Position numbers and translations under genes: made by a program. A stretch of DNA of 64,000 nucleotides from assembly GCF_028776105.2 (NCBI RefSeq), contig NZ_CP145606.1, positions 1,674,001 through 1,738,000 of the forward strand, read 5' to 3'. Of the stretch, positions 1-9,398 are shown piece by piece. The notes beneath the pieces are model-generated. The model worked only from the letters and a program-made list of their open reading frames with translations. It was not told where the DNA came from and ran no database searches. Every line of letters begins with the position of its first letter. Position 1 is the first letter of the stretch. This DNA is from Neisseria leonii. GTDB taxonomy: Bacteria > Pseudomonadota > Gammaproteobacteria > Burkholderiales > Neisseriaceae.

Positions 1-2103
1 AATGCACAGGGCTATCTGGCGGGCGAACCCGACAAACTCGATGCCGATCTGACAGGCAGTGTGCGCAATCTGCGCGCGGGCAGTGCGGTACAGGTGCAGC
101 AGCTGGATTTCAACCTGATCGGTTCGCCCGATTACAGCCGTCCGCTCCATATCCGCGCCGAAGGCCGTTCGATTATCCTGCCCGGCGAAGGTTCGCCCAC
201 CCGTATCGATCAGCTTGATGCCGATATCCGGGGTACGGGCTTGCGCCACACCATACGCGTGCAGGGCAATATGCAGGCCGGCGGCAAGCCGTACCGTCTC
301 AATGCGGCGGCCGAAGGCGGGTTGGAGCGGCAGAATAATCACTGGAAAGGCACGGTGCGCACACTGGATATGGGCGGGGCGTTCAGTCTGACGCTGCAAA
401 ATCCGATGCAGTTGGAGGCCGGTGCCCGGCGTGTCGCCATGAGTGCGTCCCGATGGGCGGCTATGGGCGGCAGCCTGAATCTGGAACGTTTTGTCTGGGA
501 CGCAAAAGACGGTTTGAGCACCAAAGGTTCGGCCAATAATCTGCACATGGCGCAGCTGCACAATTTCTACGAGCCGCCGGTAAAACACGATTTGGTATTG
601 GCGGGCGACTGGGATTTGTCGTACAGCAGCAATATGCGCGGGTATGCCAACATCCGCCGCCAAAGCGGCGACATTGTCTTTTCCGAGCGCAACCAGTCGC
701 TCGGCTTGGCCGATTTGGCGCTGAACACACGTTTTCAGAACGGCGGCATCGAAGGCCGTCTGAACGGTACGACGCGTTACGGCAGTATCGACGGCAATGT
801 GCTGATTCATCAGCAGTTCGGCGGCGACATCGCGCGCGCGCCGGTCAGCGGCAATATCCGCCTGAATGCGCCCGATTTGGCGGTGTTCCGCAGCTTTATG
901 CCCATCGGCCAGACCCTGCGCGGCCGTTTGCAGGGCAGTGCCGCCATCAGCGGCCGTGTGGGCGACCCGCAGTTCAACGGCACGCTCAACGGCGATAACC
1001 TGTATTACACCAACCGCGAACTGGGGCTGATTCTGGACAACGGCAGCCTGCGCTCGCGTCTGGCCGGCCGCCGCTGGATTATCGATGCTCTGCGCTTCCA
1101 ACGCGGCGGAACCGTTACGCTCAGCGGCGATGTCAATCTGGCGGGCAGCAGGCCCGATGTCAATGTCGCCGCCCTGTTCGACCGTTACGAAGCACTCGAC
1201 CGGCCCGACCGGAAGCTCACGCTCAGCGGTGATGCCAAACTGATTTATACCGAGAAAACCGGTGTCGCGCTGACGGGCAGCCTGAAAGCCGACGAAGGGC
1301 GTTTCGGCTTCCAGCGTTCCGGTATGCCGGCGTTGGGCGACGATGTGGTGGTTTTGGGCGAACCGCCGAAAGAGAAAAGTGCGCCCACGCCGATCAGCCT
1401 GAATCTGATACTCGATTTGAACGACCGCTTCTATTTCAGCGGCGAAGGTTTGGACGTGACGTTGGGCGGCAAGCTGACGCTTACTGCGCGGCCGGGCGAA
1501 GATGTTCAGGGCGTGGGTACGGTCAATATTGTCAAAGGCCGCTATAAGGCTTACGGACAGGATTTGAACATTGAAAAAGGCACGATTTCCTTTGTCGGCC
1601 CGCTCAATAATCCGAACCTGAATATCCGCGCCACCCGCAACCTTTCGCCGGTGGGGGCGGGCGTAGAAGTGCTGGGCAATCTGGAAAATCCGCGCATTAC
1701 GCTGGTCGCCAACGAGCCGATGAGTGAGAAAGACAAACTTTCGTGGCTGATTCTCAACCGCGCCAGCTCGGGCAGCGACGGGGACGAAGCGGCTTTGGCT
1801 GCCGCCGCCGGTGCCTGGCTGGCGGGCAGCATCAACGACCGCATCGGCCTGGTGGACAATTTCGGCTTTACCAGCCAGCGGACGCGCAATGCCCAGACAG
1901 GCGAGCTGAACCCGGCCGAACAGGTGCTGACAGTGGGCAAGCAATTGACCAACGAGCTGTATCTGGGCTACGAATACGGCATCAACAGTGCCAGCCAGTC
2001 GGTGAAGCTGATTTACCGGCTGACCCGTTCGATTCAGGCCATTGCCCGTGTCGGTTCCGAATCGTGGGGCGGCGAGCTGAAATATGTGATCCGTTTCGAT
2101 TAA
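1..2103 (+). CDS. tamB: Translocation and assembly module subunit TamB, C-terminal part
   Basis: The frame is open from the first base of the window to a TAA at 2101, so the gene is truncated on the left and about 700 C-terminal residues are present. TamB is an inner-membrane-anchored protein that spans the periplasm as a long beta groove and works with the outer-membrane protein TamA in envelope assembly and lipid transport. The long run of beta-strand repeats rich in G, N and L, followed by the conserved TamB (DUF490) C-terminal domain, supports the call. Recognisable pieces are the WLILNRASSG stretch and the final beta strand ending in KYVIRFD. A GTG at 61 is internal. A DUS hairpin follows directly. 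Confidence is high on family; the N-terminal anchor is outside the window. Confidence 0.9.
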   Translation, partial: NAQGYLAGEPDKLDADLTGSVRNLRAGSAVQVQQLDFNLIGSPDYSRPLHIRAEGRSIILPGEGSPTRIDQLDADIRGTGLRHTIRVQGNMQAGGKPYRLNAAAEGGLERQNNHWKGTVRTLDMGGAFSLTLQNPMQLEAGARRVAMSASRWAAMGGSLNLERFVWDAKDGLSTKGSANNLHMAQLHNFYEPPVKHDLVLAGDWDLSYSSNMRGYANIRRQSGDIVFSERNQSLGLADLALNTRFQNGGIEGRLNGTTRYGSIDGNVLIHQQFGGDIARAPVSGNIRLNAPDLAVFRSFMPIGQTLRGRLQGSAAISGRVGDPQFNGTLNGDNLYYTNRELGLILDNGSLRSRLAGRRWIIDALRFQRGGTVTLSGDVNLAGSRPDVNVAALFDRYEALDRPDRKLTLSGDAKLIYTEKTGVALTGSLKADEGRFGFQRSGMPALGDDVVVLGEPPKEKSAPTPISLNLILDLNDRFYFSGEGLDVTLGGKLTLTARPGEDVQGVGTVNIVKGRYKAYGQDLNIEKGTISFVGPLNNPNLNIRATRNLSPVGAGVEVLGNLENPRITLVANEPMSEKDKLSWLILNRASSGSDGDEAALAAAAGAWLAGSINDRIGLVDNFGFTSQRTRNAQTGELNPAEQVLTVGKQLTNELYLGYEYGINSASQSVKLIYRLTRSIQAIARVGSESWGGELKYVIRFD

Positions 2104-2109
2104 CGGAAA

Positions 2110-2150
2110 AAGGCCGTCTGAAAACGTATGCTGCCGTTTCAGACGGCCTT
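2110..2150 (+). terminator. DUS-pair terminator after tamB
   Basis: AGGCCGTCTGAAAACG and its inverted copy CCGTTTCAGACGGCCT face each other across a short loop. This is the usual neisserial arrangement of two uptake sequences forming a terminator hairpin. Confidence 0.75.
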
Positions 2151-2175
2151 CTGCCCATTTGACAGAGAGCGCGAA

Positions 2176-3492
2176 ATGATACAGACCTTGTCCAACCGTT
2201 TTTATTCCCTGTTTGCTTCGGTATTTTTCCTGTTTGCCGGATTCGGCCTGTTTTTGAACTCGGCCGGTGTGAAGCTGGCGCAGATGGGGGTCAACAATAT
2301 TGCCATCGGCGCGCTCAATGCCGCTTTCTTTTTCGGTGCGGCGATGAGTGCCGTATTGGCGCACCGCATTGTGTCGAATGTCGGCCATATCCGCAGTTTC
2401 AGCGTATTCGGTGCGGTCTTCGCCATGGCCGCGCTGGCGCACCTGATGACCGAATACCTGCCCGTTTGGGGCATTCTGCGCGTTTTGCTGGGCTTTTGCT
2501 ATTTCAGTATGCTGATGGTGGTGGAAAGCTGGTTTGCCGAACAGAGTGCGCAGGAGAAGCGGGCGAAAGTGCTGGCGGTGTACAATTTGGTTTACTACTC
2601 GGCCTTTACCCTCGGCCTGCTGCTGCTGAGCCTGAATTTGGGCAGCGACAATATTTTTCTCTTGGGGACGCTGCTGGTGATGGGGGCGATGCTGCCGGTA
2701 TCGCTCACGCGCATGAAAGCGCCCGAAATCCCGCCGCGTCAGAAAATCAATGTGCCGCGCGTTTTGGCGATTGCGCCGCTGGCTTTTGTGACCAGTTTTC
2801 TCGGCGGTATGCTGGTAAACGGCCTGTTCACGATGGCATCGGTGTTTCTGCTGCATCAGAGCTTTTCTGTACAGCAGATTTCCGCCTTTCTGACTACGGC
2901 GATGGTGGGGGGCTTTCTGGTGCAGTTGCCGCTGGCCAAACTGTCCGATAAATACGGCCGCCGGAATGCCATCTTGGGCTGCGCCCTGTTGTCGGCTGCG
3001 GCGGCTGCGGTGATGCTGGTGTTGATGGCGGCGGGGTATGCCGCGCCGGCGGTGCATTATACGGCCGCATTCGTATTCGGCTGCGGCCTGTTTACGCTGT
3101 ATGCCCTGAGCATTGCCCGCGCCAACGACCGTCTGCCCAATAATATGAATACGGTCGAAGTCAGCCGCAGCCTGCTGTTCTGTTACGGTTTGGGTTCGCT
3201 GACCGCGCCGGTGGTGCTGGGCGTGGTGTTGCAGTTTGCGCCGGATTACGGTTTTTACGGCTATTATCTGCTGCTGTGCGCGCTGTTGGCCGTTTTTGCT
3301 TACAGTCAGCCCGCCGTGCCGGAAGAGGAGCGCAGCGTGTTTGTGAATATGCCGGGCACTTCCGCGGTGATGGCGGCCGAGCTGGATCCGCGCAACGAGG
3401 CTGAAAACCGCGATTTCGATGTCGCTTTGGCCGAGGAGCATGTGCGTAATCTGGCCGGGCAGGCCGGACCGCCGGAAACGGAAGAAAAATAA
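2176..3492 (+). CDS. MFS transporter (YcaD-like)
   Basis: A 438-residue protein with about twelve hydrophobic segments and a hydrophilic, acidic C-terminal tail of roughly 50 residues. It belongs to the major facilitator superfamily; the layout resembles the E. coli YcaD group of uncharacterised transporters. The loop sequence KLSDKYGRRN near residue 260 is the classic MFS motif between TM helices. I chose the ATG at 2176, which starts MIQTLSNRFY, over an in-frame ATG at 2128, because the upstream one lies inside the DUS terminator hairpin. A GAGAGCG stretch precedes the chosen start. The gene is monocistronic, with a terminator just after the stop. The substrate cannot be told from sequence. 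Confidence 0.85.
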   Translation: MIQTLSNRFYSLFASVFFLFAGFGLFLNSAGVKLAQMGVNNIAIGALNAAFFFGAAMSAVLAHRIVSNVGHIRSFSVFGAVFAMAALAHLMTEYLPVWGILRVLLGFCYFSMLMVVESWFAEQSAQEKRAKVLAVYNLVYYSAFTLGLLLLSLNLGSDNIFLLGTLLVMGAMLPVSLTRMKAPEIPPRQKINVPRVLAIAPLAFVTSFLGGMLVNGLFTMASVFLLHQSFSVQQISAFLTTAMVGGFLVQLPLAKLSDKYGRRNAILGCALLSAAAAAVMLVLMAAGYAAPAVHYTAAFVFGCGLFTLYALSIARANDRLPNNMNTVEVSRSLLFCYGLGSLTAPVVLGVVLQFAPDYGFYGYYLLLCALLAVFAYSQPAVPEEERSVFVNMPGTSAVMAAELDPRNEAENRDFDVALAEEHVRNLAGQAGPPETEEK

Positions 3493-3509
3493 GCGGAGGG
3501 CAGATTCAG

Positions 3510-3532
3510 GCCGGACAATCGTCCGGCTTTTG
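3510..3532 (+). terminator. Rho-independent terminator after the MFS gene
   Basis: GCCGGAC, a four-base loop AATC, GTCCGGC, then TTTT. This perfect 7-bp stem is not built from uptake sequences. Confidence 0.75.
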
Positions 3533-3617
3533 TATTTCCGCCGTTTCCGAAACACGGATTTCAGACGGCCTTGCCCCTGCGGCGGCATCGGCAGTTGCTT
3601 TTTGACGGCCTGAAACA

Positions 3618-3636
3618 TATAATAATAATTGTTATC
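3618..3636 (+). promoter_or_regulatory. Fur-box-like operator upstream of the heme receptor
   Basis: The 19-mer TATAATAATAATTGTTATC matches the classical Fur consensus GATAATGATAATCATTATC at 15 of 19 positions. It lies about 70 bases before the receptor start, as expected for iron-repressed heme uptake genes. Confidence 0.65.
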
Positions 3637-3703
3637 GTTTATATCGAAATGTTAAGAGTCGGCCGTACGGTTCCGGAACGGCCGTCTGAAATGGGGAAAT
3701 ATC

Positions 3704-5905
3704 ATGAAGATCAAACCTGCCGCTTATGCCGTTGCGCTGGCATTGGCCGCACCGGCCGCGCTGGCGCAAGACGCGGCTGCCGCTGCCGAGTTGGATACCG
3801 TTACCGTAACCGCCGGCCGCCATACGCAAAAACTCGATCAGGCCGCGCCGAATGTGGCGGTGGTGTCGCGCCAGACGCTGAATCAGGCTGCCGCCGCGAA
3901 TCTGGACGATGTGTTTTTATACGAAGCGGGTGTGGACGTGCCTTCCGACCAAACGCGGCGCGGCCATGCGGGCGTGAACATACGCGGTATCGACGGCAAC
4001 CGCATTCTGATGATGGTGGACGGTGTGCGCCTGCCCGAATCGTATGCGGGCGGCGGCAGTAACGGCGCGGTATCCGGCCGCGATCTGGTCGAGCCGGACA
4101 CGCTCAAACAGGCGGATATCGTCAAAGGGCCGTATTCCGCGCTTTACGGCAGCGACGCTTTGGGCGGGGTGGTCAATCTGTCCGCCTATGCGCCGCGCGA
4201 TTTTGTCGATGCCGAAAAGCCCTATCATTTCGGCCTGAAATACGGCTACCGCAGCCGCGACAACAGCCACGGCGTAACGGCTTCGGCGGCGGGCTATACG
4301 GAGCATGCCGAAGGTCTGCTGATGTTGACCCGCCGCAAAGGGCGTGAAACCGAAAATCTCGGCCGCACCGATACCCGCGACGGCACCCGTACCAAAAACA
4401 ACCCGCAGGACAACCGCAGCTACAATATTCTGGCCAAAGGCAGCGCGGGCAATGAAAACCACCGCATCGAAGCCGTCTTCGAGCAGTTTTACCGCAAAAA
4501 CGATACCGACCTGCTCAACACGCTGGGCAGCAGCACGGTTCAGCGCGGTCCGAGACGGATAACGACTGAGCAGACACGGGCCGAAGCCCATGACTCCGCC
4601 CGCCGCCGCCGCATCGGGCTGGGGTACCGTTACACGGGCGAAGGCCGTCTGAAAGAGGCCGAAATCGCACTGTACCGCCAGCAGCTGGATGCGCAGGACG
4701 ATACGGTCAGTACCGGTTCGGAAACGGAAAACGGCCGCTCTGAGGGCAGCAAAACCCGCTATGCCGATTACGGGTTCAACCAAACCGCCGGCGGCATCAA
4801 CGCCCGTGCTGTGGCGGATTTCGAGACCGGCAGCCTGAAACACACTGTGGTGGCAGGGGCGGAAGCCAGACAGGTTGCCACAGAGCGGATGCGCGACAGC
4901 CTGACGGTCAAGGCCGACGGCTCGACCGACAAAATGGATGCAGGCAGCCTGTACCCCAACAAAACCTTCCCCGACAGCAAGCGGCGCACATTCAGCATTT
5001 ACATGCAGGACAGCATCACATTCGGCGGCAGCGGCTTGGTGCTGACCCCTGCGCTGCGTTACGAATCCGAAAGGCTCAAACCGAAAATCGATCAGGCCTA
5101 TCTGAATGCCGAACCCGCCAGCCTGCCGCAGGATTTCCGCGACAGCGCGGTAACGCCCAGCCTGCGTTTGAGCTGGCCGATGGGGGCGGCGTTCACCGGT
5201 TTTGCCACCTATTCGCAGGGCTTCCGCACACCGCCTTTCGATTCGGCCACCATGTCGTTTTCCAACACCCGCCACGGTTACAAAATCGTACCGAACGCAG
5301 GCCTCAAATCCGAGCGTTCCAACAGCTTCGAGCTGGGGCTGAAATATAAAGGGGCAGACGGCAGGGTGCAGCTGACAGCCTTCCACAACCGTTACCGCGA
5401 CTTTATCAACCGCCGCTTTATCGGCAGGGAAAACCGCCTGATGGTCTTCCGTTTCGAAAATCTGGACAAAGTGCAGACCTACGGCATCGAAGCCGCCGCT
5501 GCATACCGCTTGGGCGGCGCATGGCAGCTGAACGGCAGCATCGCGTGGATGCGCGGCAAAGACGGTGCGGGCAAGGCACTGGATACCGCCTATCCGCTCA
5601 ACGGCGTGGCCGGCGTGGATTATGTGCAGGAAAAATGGGGCGCGGGAACCAAACTGCGCTGGGCGGCCAAGCAGAAACGCGTCAGCGATGCACGCAATTT
5701 CAAAACGCCGGGCTACGGCGTGTGGGATGCGGGCGCATGGTATAAACCGGCGAAAAACGTCGAACTGGGCGTGAACGTGTACAACCTCGGCAACAAAAAA
5801 TACTGGCAGCACGCCGATGTGGCCGGTATGGCCGACTCGCCCGTGATGGATCTGTACAGCATGAGCGGCCGCAATGTGGCGGCGACGGTGCAGATTAAGT
5901 TTTAA
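3704..5905 (+). CDS. TonB-dependent heme/hemoglobin receptor (HmbR/HmuR-like)
   Basis: An outer-membrane receptor of 733 residues that imports heme using TonB energy. Residues 1-22 form a signal peptide ending ALA, followed by a TonB-box-like LDTVTVTA, a plug domain with the GNRILMMVDGVRLPE motif (about residues 98-113), and a beta barrel ending in an aromatic residue (QIKF). Near residue 505 the FRTPPFD motif and the later VPNAGLKSERSNSFELGLKY segment correspond to the FRAP and NPDL-type motifs of heme receptors. hmuS follows after 81 bases, which supports heme as substrate. The Fur-like box upstream predicts iron repression. Receptors for transferrin or lactoferrin share the fold but are larger, so heme or hemoglobin is preferred. 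Confidence 0.88.
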   Translation: MKIKPAAYAVALALAAPAALAQDAAAAAELDTVTVTAGRHTQKLDQAAPNVAVVSRQTLNQAAAANLDDVFLYEAGVDVPSDQTRRGHAGVNIRGIDGNRILMMVDGVRLPESYAGGGSNGAVSGRDLVEPDTLKQADIVKGPYSALYGSDALGGVVNLSAYAPRDFVDAEKPYHFGLKYGYRSRDNSHGVTASAAGYTEHAEGLLMLTRRKGRETENLGRTDTRDGTRTKNNPQDNRSYNILAKGSAGNENHRIEAVFEQFYRKNDTDLLNTLGSSTVQRGPRRITTEQTRAEAHDSARRRRIGLGYRYTGEGRLKEAEIALYRQQLDAQDDTVSTGSETENGRSEGSKTRYADYGFNQTAGGINARAVADFETGSLKHTVVAGAEARQVATERMRDSLTVKADGSTDKMDAGSLYPNKTFPDSKRRTFSIYMQDSITFGGSGLVLTPALRYESERLKPKIDQAYLNAEPASLPQDFRDSAVTPSLRLSWPMGAAFTGFATYSQGFRTPPFDSATMSFSNTRHGYKIVPNAGLKSERSNSFELGLKYKGADGRVQLTAFHNRYRDFINRRFIGRENRLMVFRFENLDKVQTYGIEAAAAYRLGGAWQLNGSIAWMRGKDGAGKALDTAYPLNGVAGVDYVQEKWGAGTKLRWAAKQKRVSDARNFKTPGYGVWDAGAWYKPAKNVELGVNVYNLGNKKYWQHADVAGMADSPVMDLYSMSGRNVAATVQIKF

Positions 5906-5913
5906 CGAAACCG

Positions 5914-5962
5914 TTTTCAGACGGCCTGTTGCGGCATAAAGCCCGTCAAGGCCGTCTGAAAA
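5914..5962 (+). terminator. DUS inverted pair between the receptor and hmuS
   Basis: TTTTCAGACGGCCT and AGGCCGTCTGAAAA are separated by about 21 bases. The pair could attenuate transcription between receptor and hmuS. It ends about 24 bases before the hmuS start. Confidence 0.5.
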
Positions 5963-5986
5963 GCCGGTTGTGAAAGGAAAACGGCA

Positions 5987-7027
5987 ATGAATCTCTGGCA
6001 GCGGTATCAGGAAAACAAGGCACACAGGCAGGGGATGTATTTCCCCCGCGAAGGAGCGGCCGACTTGGGGGTGAGCGAAGGCGCACTGATGACGGACGCG
6101 CCGGAAACGGTTTATCTCGGCGGCAAAGAGGCGGTGCGCGATATTGTGCTGCGGCTGCACACTTTGGGACGGGTGCAGTGTGTGGTGCGCAACAGCGTGT
6201 GCGTACATGAAAAGCAGGGTGTCTATGAAAATGTGAGCATTTCGCCTGCTTCGGGCATTGCCATCAATATCGGGGGTATCGACCTGCGTATTTTTGCTGC
6301 ACGCTGGCATCATGTGTTGGCGGTTACGTCGCACGAAGGCGGCAGGGTCGGCCGTTCGGTGCAGTTTTACGATGAATTCGGTACCGCTATTCAGAAAGTA
6401 TTTATGAAAGAAGACGGCCGCGAATCCGAATGGCAGGCATTGATTGAGGCTTTTCAGACGGCCTCCCGGCCTGAATTCCTCGGCGGAGAGCGGCCGCCTG
6501 TCGAACCTGCTGCGGTTTTGTCTCCCGATAGGGAAGCGGCCTTTCGGGAACGCTGGTCGGAATTGAAAGACGTACATCACTTCGGCGGTCTGCTGGAAAC
6601 TTTCGGCCTGGACCGTCAAGCCGCCTACCGCCATGCCCCCGCAGGCAGCACCCGCCTGTTGGATCAGGGTGCTTGGCAGCAGGTGTTGGAGCAGGCGAAA
6701 GAACAAGGCCTGGAAATCATGATTTTTTCCGGCAATCGGGGCATTGTTCAGATTCAGACCGGCCGGGTACACAATATCGTGCGGGCGCGCGGTTATCTGA
6801 ATGTGCTCGACGGCAGAGAAGAAGGTTTCAGCCTGCATCTGAAAGACGACGAAATCGCCGAAACCTGGGTGGTGCGCCGCCCGATACGCGACGGATTCGT
6901 CACCTGTGTGGAAGGCTTCGACCGCCGCCGCAAAACCGTGATTCAGATTTTCGGCAGACGGCAGGAGGGCGAACCTGAATCGGCCGTGTGGCGCGGCATC
7001 ACCGACGGCCTGTTGCAGACGGCCTGA
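5987..7027 (+). CDS. hmuS: Hemin-degrading factor HmuS/HemS
   Basis: A cytoplasmic heme-handling protein of 346 residues in the HemS/ChuS/HmuS family, whose members bind heme delivered by uptake systems and in some cases degrade it to release iron. The family has two structurally similar halves; here they are about residues 25-165 and 200-340. The second half starts with ELKDVHHFGGLLETFGLDR, and a histidine there is the plausible axial heme ligand. The family length (about 340-350) is matched. GAAAGGA lies eight bases before the ATG. The final codons and stop (cagacggcctga) sit inside a reversed DUS. No hmuTUV permease, ATPase or periplasmic binder is next to it, so the inner-membrane step must be encoded elsewhere. 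Confidence 0.9.
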   Translation: MNLWQRYQENKAHRQGMYFPREGAADLGVSEGALMTDAPETVYLGGKEAVRDIVLRLHTLGRVQCVVRNSVCVHEKQGVYENVSISPASGIAINIGGIDLRIFAARWHHVLAVTSHEGGRVGRSVQFYDEFGTAIQKVFMKEDGRESEWQALIEAFQTASRPEFLGGERPPVEPAAVLSPDREAAFRERWSELKDVHHFGGLLETFGLDRQAAYRHAPAGSTRLLDQGAWQQVLEQAKEQGLEIMIFSGNRGIVQIQTGRVHNIVRARGYLNVLDGREEGFSLHLKDDEIAETWVVRRPIRDGFVTCVEGFDRRRKTVIQIFGRRQEGEPESAVWRGITDGLLQTA

Positions 7028-7073
7028 CGGCCGTCTGTATGGGCGGCGGATTCAGACGGCTGAGGTGTCAGAC

Positions 7074-7105
7074 AAAAAAGCAGCGGCATGTTCCGCTGCT
7101 TTTTT
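7074..7105. terminator. Bidirectional terminator between hmuS and the MscS gene
   Basis: AAAAAAGCAGCGG and CCGCTGCTTTTTT form a perfect stem with T-runs on both strands. This suits the two convergent genes. Confidence 0.85.
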
Positions 7106-7115
7106 ACGCGTGAAA

Positions 7116-7976
7116 CTATGCCGTCTGCCCGGGATGGAGCAGGCGGTACTGCACGCGGATATAGGCATCGAGTACCGCCTGCTGGATTTCCAGACGTTTG
7201 GGCAGCGGCGATGCAAAGCGCACGACGATATGGTAAACCTTGTCGTCGTGCGGCACGCGGCTGACGCGCGGCACGGCGGCCGGTGTGATAAACATGGTCT
7301 GCACCTGAACGGCTTCGAAATATTCCGTCATCTGCGCAATATACGGATCGCAGGCGCGGTGCAGCACGTCTTCCAAAACGGGAATAATCTGATCCGAATC
7401 CAGATGGATCGGCACAGGAATATCCAAAGTGTGCACCACATACGCGCCCAAAGTATTGTCGCGCGACACCGGAGCCGAGAGCAGCAGACTGTTGGGAAAC
7501 GAGATGGTTTTGCCGGACAGCTGGCCGATTAAGTCGTGCGGGCCGATCTGCATCATCAGCGTATTGAACAGATTAATATCGACCACGCGGCCGCGCATCT
7601 GATTAACCGTGATGTAGTCGCCCACCGAATATTGCCGCGTGGTAAAGCGCAGCAGGCTGCCCAGCAGGCACATAATCAGTTCTTTGGTCGCCAGCACGGT
7701 GGCGGCGGCCAAAGCGACCATCGACAGGGCGAAAGTCTGGATTTGCGCCGCCCACACGGCAAACAGGCCGAAAATAAACAGCAGCAGACCCACATTGCGG
7801 CTGCCCACCAGCACCCGCCGTTTGCCCTCGATGTCCAGATCGGGGTGGCGGCGGAAATACAGCTGCACCGCCAGCTCGCGCAGCAGCCAGATGGCGGGCA
7901 GCAACAGCAGCGAGGCAGCAATGTCGGTGCGCAGCGGCGGGTTGAGAAAAAATTGCTGGATAGTCTGCCACATCAT
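7116..7976 (-). CDS. Mechanosensitive ion channel, MscS family
   Basis: A 286-residue inner-membrane protein with three hydrophobic segments (about residues 18-32, 60-78 and 80-108) followed by the MscS beta domain (YSVGDYITVNQMRGRV) and a C-terminal alpha/beta domain. The third membrane segment, with alternating A, L and G before the beta domain, fits the pore helix of MscS channels, which open under osmotic downshock. Size matches small-conductance MscS rather than the longer MscK forms. The start is the first of two tandem ATG codons; the second is three bases downstream. It stands alone between hmuS and purD, with a strong terminator behind it. Confidence 0.85.
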   Translation of the reverse strand: MMWQTIQQFFLNPPLRTDIAASLLLLPAIWLLRELAVQLYFRRHPDLDIEGKRRVLVGSRNVGLLLFIFGLFAVWAAQIQTFALSMVALAAATVLATKELIMCLLGSLLRFTTRQYSVGDYITVNQMRGRVVDINLFNTLMMQIGPHDLIGQLSGKTISFPNSLLLSAPVSRDNTLGAYVVHTLDIPVPIHLDSDQIIPVLEDVLHRACDPYIAQMTEYFEAVQVQTMFITPAAVPRVSRVPHDDKVYHIVVRFASPLPKRLEIQQAVLDAYIRVQYRLLHPGQTA

Positions 7977-8123
7977 CGGGAGGCTGCCGGAGCATCAACG
8001 GGAATGGTCGGGATAAGGGGCATTCAGACGGCATCAGGCCGTCTGAATGACGCAGAGCGGTTTTGCAGTGCCGCATCCGGCAGTATGCAGGTCTGTATGG
8101 TCATGGGGCCGTCTGAAAACGGC

Positions 8124-9398
8124 TTACAGCCGCTTGACGGCTTTGTCGGCAATATCGGTGCGGTACTGCATACCGTCGAAATGGATATGCGACAGGGCGG
8201 CGTAGGCGCGGGTTTTGGCTTCGGCAACGCCTTGTCCCAGCCCCACCACGCACAGCACGCGGCCGCCGGCGGTCAGAATCCGGCCGCTTTCGTCGGCGGC
8301 AGTGCCCGCGTGGAAAACTTTGCCCACACTGTCGGCCGCTTCGATACCGGTAATGACATCGCCTTTTTTCGGGCTGTCGGGATAGTTTTGCGCCGCCAGC
8401 ACCACGCCCACGGCCGTTTCTTCTTTCCAGCGGGCTTCGACGCTGTCGAGCCTGCGCGCCAAAGCGGCGGCCACCAGTTCGGCCAAATCGCTGTCCAAGC
8501 GGCTCATGACCGGCTGGGTTTCAGGGTCGCCGAAGCGGCAGTTGAATTCAATCGTGCGGGGCGCGCCTGCGGCATCAATCATCAGGCCGGCGTATAAAAA
8601 GCCGGTAAATTCGTTGCCGTCGGCCTTCATGCCGCGCACCGTGGGCAGAATGATTTCGTCCATCACGCGGCGGTAAACGGCGGGGGTAACCACCGGCGCG
8701 GGGCTGTACGCACCCATGCCGCCCGTGTTGGGGCCTTGGTCGTTGTCGAGCAGGCGTTTGTGGTCCTGGCTGGTGGCCATTGGCAGTACGTTGTCGCCGT
8801 CCACCATCACGATAAAGCTGGCTTCTTCGCCTTGCAGAAAATCTTCAATCACCACGCGCGCACCGGCGTTGCCCATTTTGTTGCCCAGCAGCATATCGTC
8901 GACGGCGGCGTGCGCTTCGGCCGCCGTTTGCGCGACAATCACGCCTTTTCCTGCCGCCAGACCGTCGGCCTTAATCACAATCGGCGCGCCTTTGGCATCG
9001 ATATAGGCGTGTGCGGCTTCGGCGTTGTCGAACGTTTGGTATTGTGCGGTGGGAATGCCGTGGCGTGCCATAAAGGCTTTGGCGAAATCTTTCGAGCTTT
9101 CCAATTGCGCGGCGGCGCGGGTGGGGCCGAAAACGGCCAGTCCGGCAGCGCGGAAGTCGTCCACAATACCGGCGGCCAGCGGTGCTTCGGGGCCGACGAC
9201 GGTAAAGGCAATTTCTTCTCGGCGGCAGAACGCAATCAGGTCTTCATGGGCGGTGAGGGCGAGATTGTGCAGTTTGGGTTCTTGGGCGGTACCGGCATTG
9301 CCGGGGGCGACGAATACGGCGGACACTTGGGGCGACTGTGCCAGTTTCCAGGCCAGCGCGTGTTCGCGGCCGCCGCTGCCGATCAGCAGTAATTTCAT
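8124..9398 (-). CDS. purD: Phosphoribosylamine--glycine ligase (GAR synthetase)
   Basis: Catalyses the second step of purine biosynthesis: ATP-dependent joining of glycine to 5-phosphoribosylamine. The 424 residues begin with LLIGSGGREHALAWKL, the N-terminal substrate-binding motif, contain the ATP-grasp region with IKADGLAAGKGVIVA, the loop QGPNTGGMGAYSP, and the family signature CRFGDPETQ. I chose the ATG at 9398, which is preceded by AAAGGA, rather than an in-frame ATG 34 codons upstream that lies in an unconserved stretch. The gene is monocistronic. About 270 bases of repeat-rich sequence separate it from murA. Confidence 0.96.
   Translation of the reverse strand: MKLLLIGSGGREHALAWKLAQSPQVSAVFVAPGNAGTAQEPKLHNLALTAHEDLIAFCRREEIAFTVVGPEAPLAAGIVDDFRAAGLAVFGPTRAAAQLESSKDFAKAFMARHGIPTAQYQTFDNAEAAHAYIDAKGAPIVIKADGLAAGKGVIVAQTAAEAHAAVDDMLLGNKMGNAGARVVIEDFLQGEEASFIVMVDGDNVLPMATSQDHKRLLDNDQGPNTGGMGAYSPAPVVTPAVYRRVMDEIILPTVRGMKADGNEFTGFLYAGLMIDAAGAPRTIEFNCRFGDPETQPVMSRLDSDLAELVAAALARRLDSVEARWKEETAVGVVLAAQNYPDSPKKGDVITGIEAADSVGKVFHAGTAADESGRILTAGGRVLCVVGLGQGVAEAKTRAYAALSHIHFDGMQYRTDIADKAVKRL

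Noticed and set aside
3917..6838. 973-codon open frame on the minus strand across the receptor and hmuS
   Set aside because: It is fully antisense to two well-supported genes, has no domain, is rich in His, Arg and Ala as expected from the complementary frame of GC-rich genes, and no ribosome-binding site is seen.
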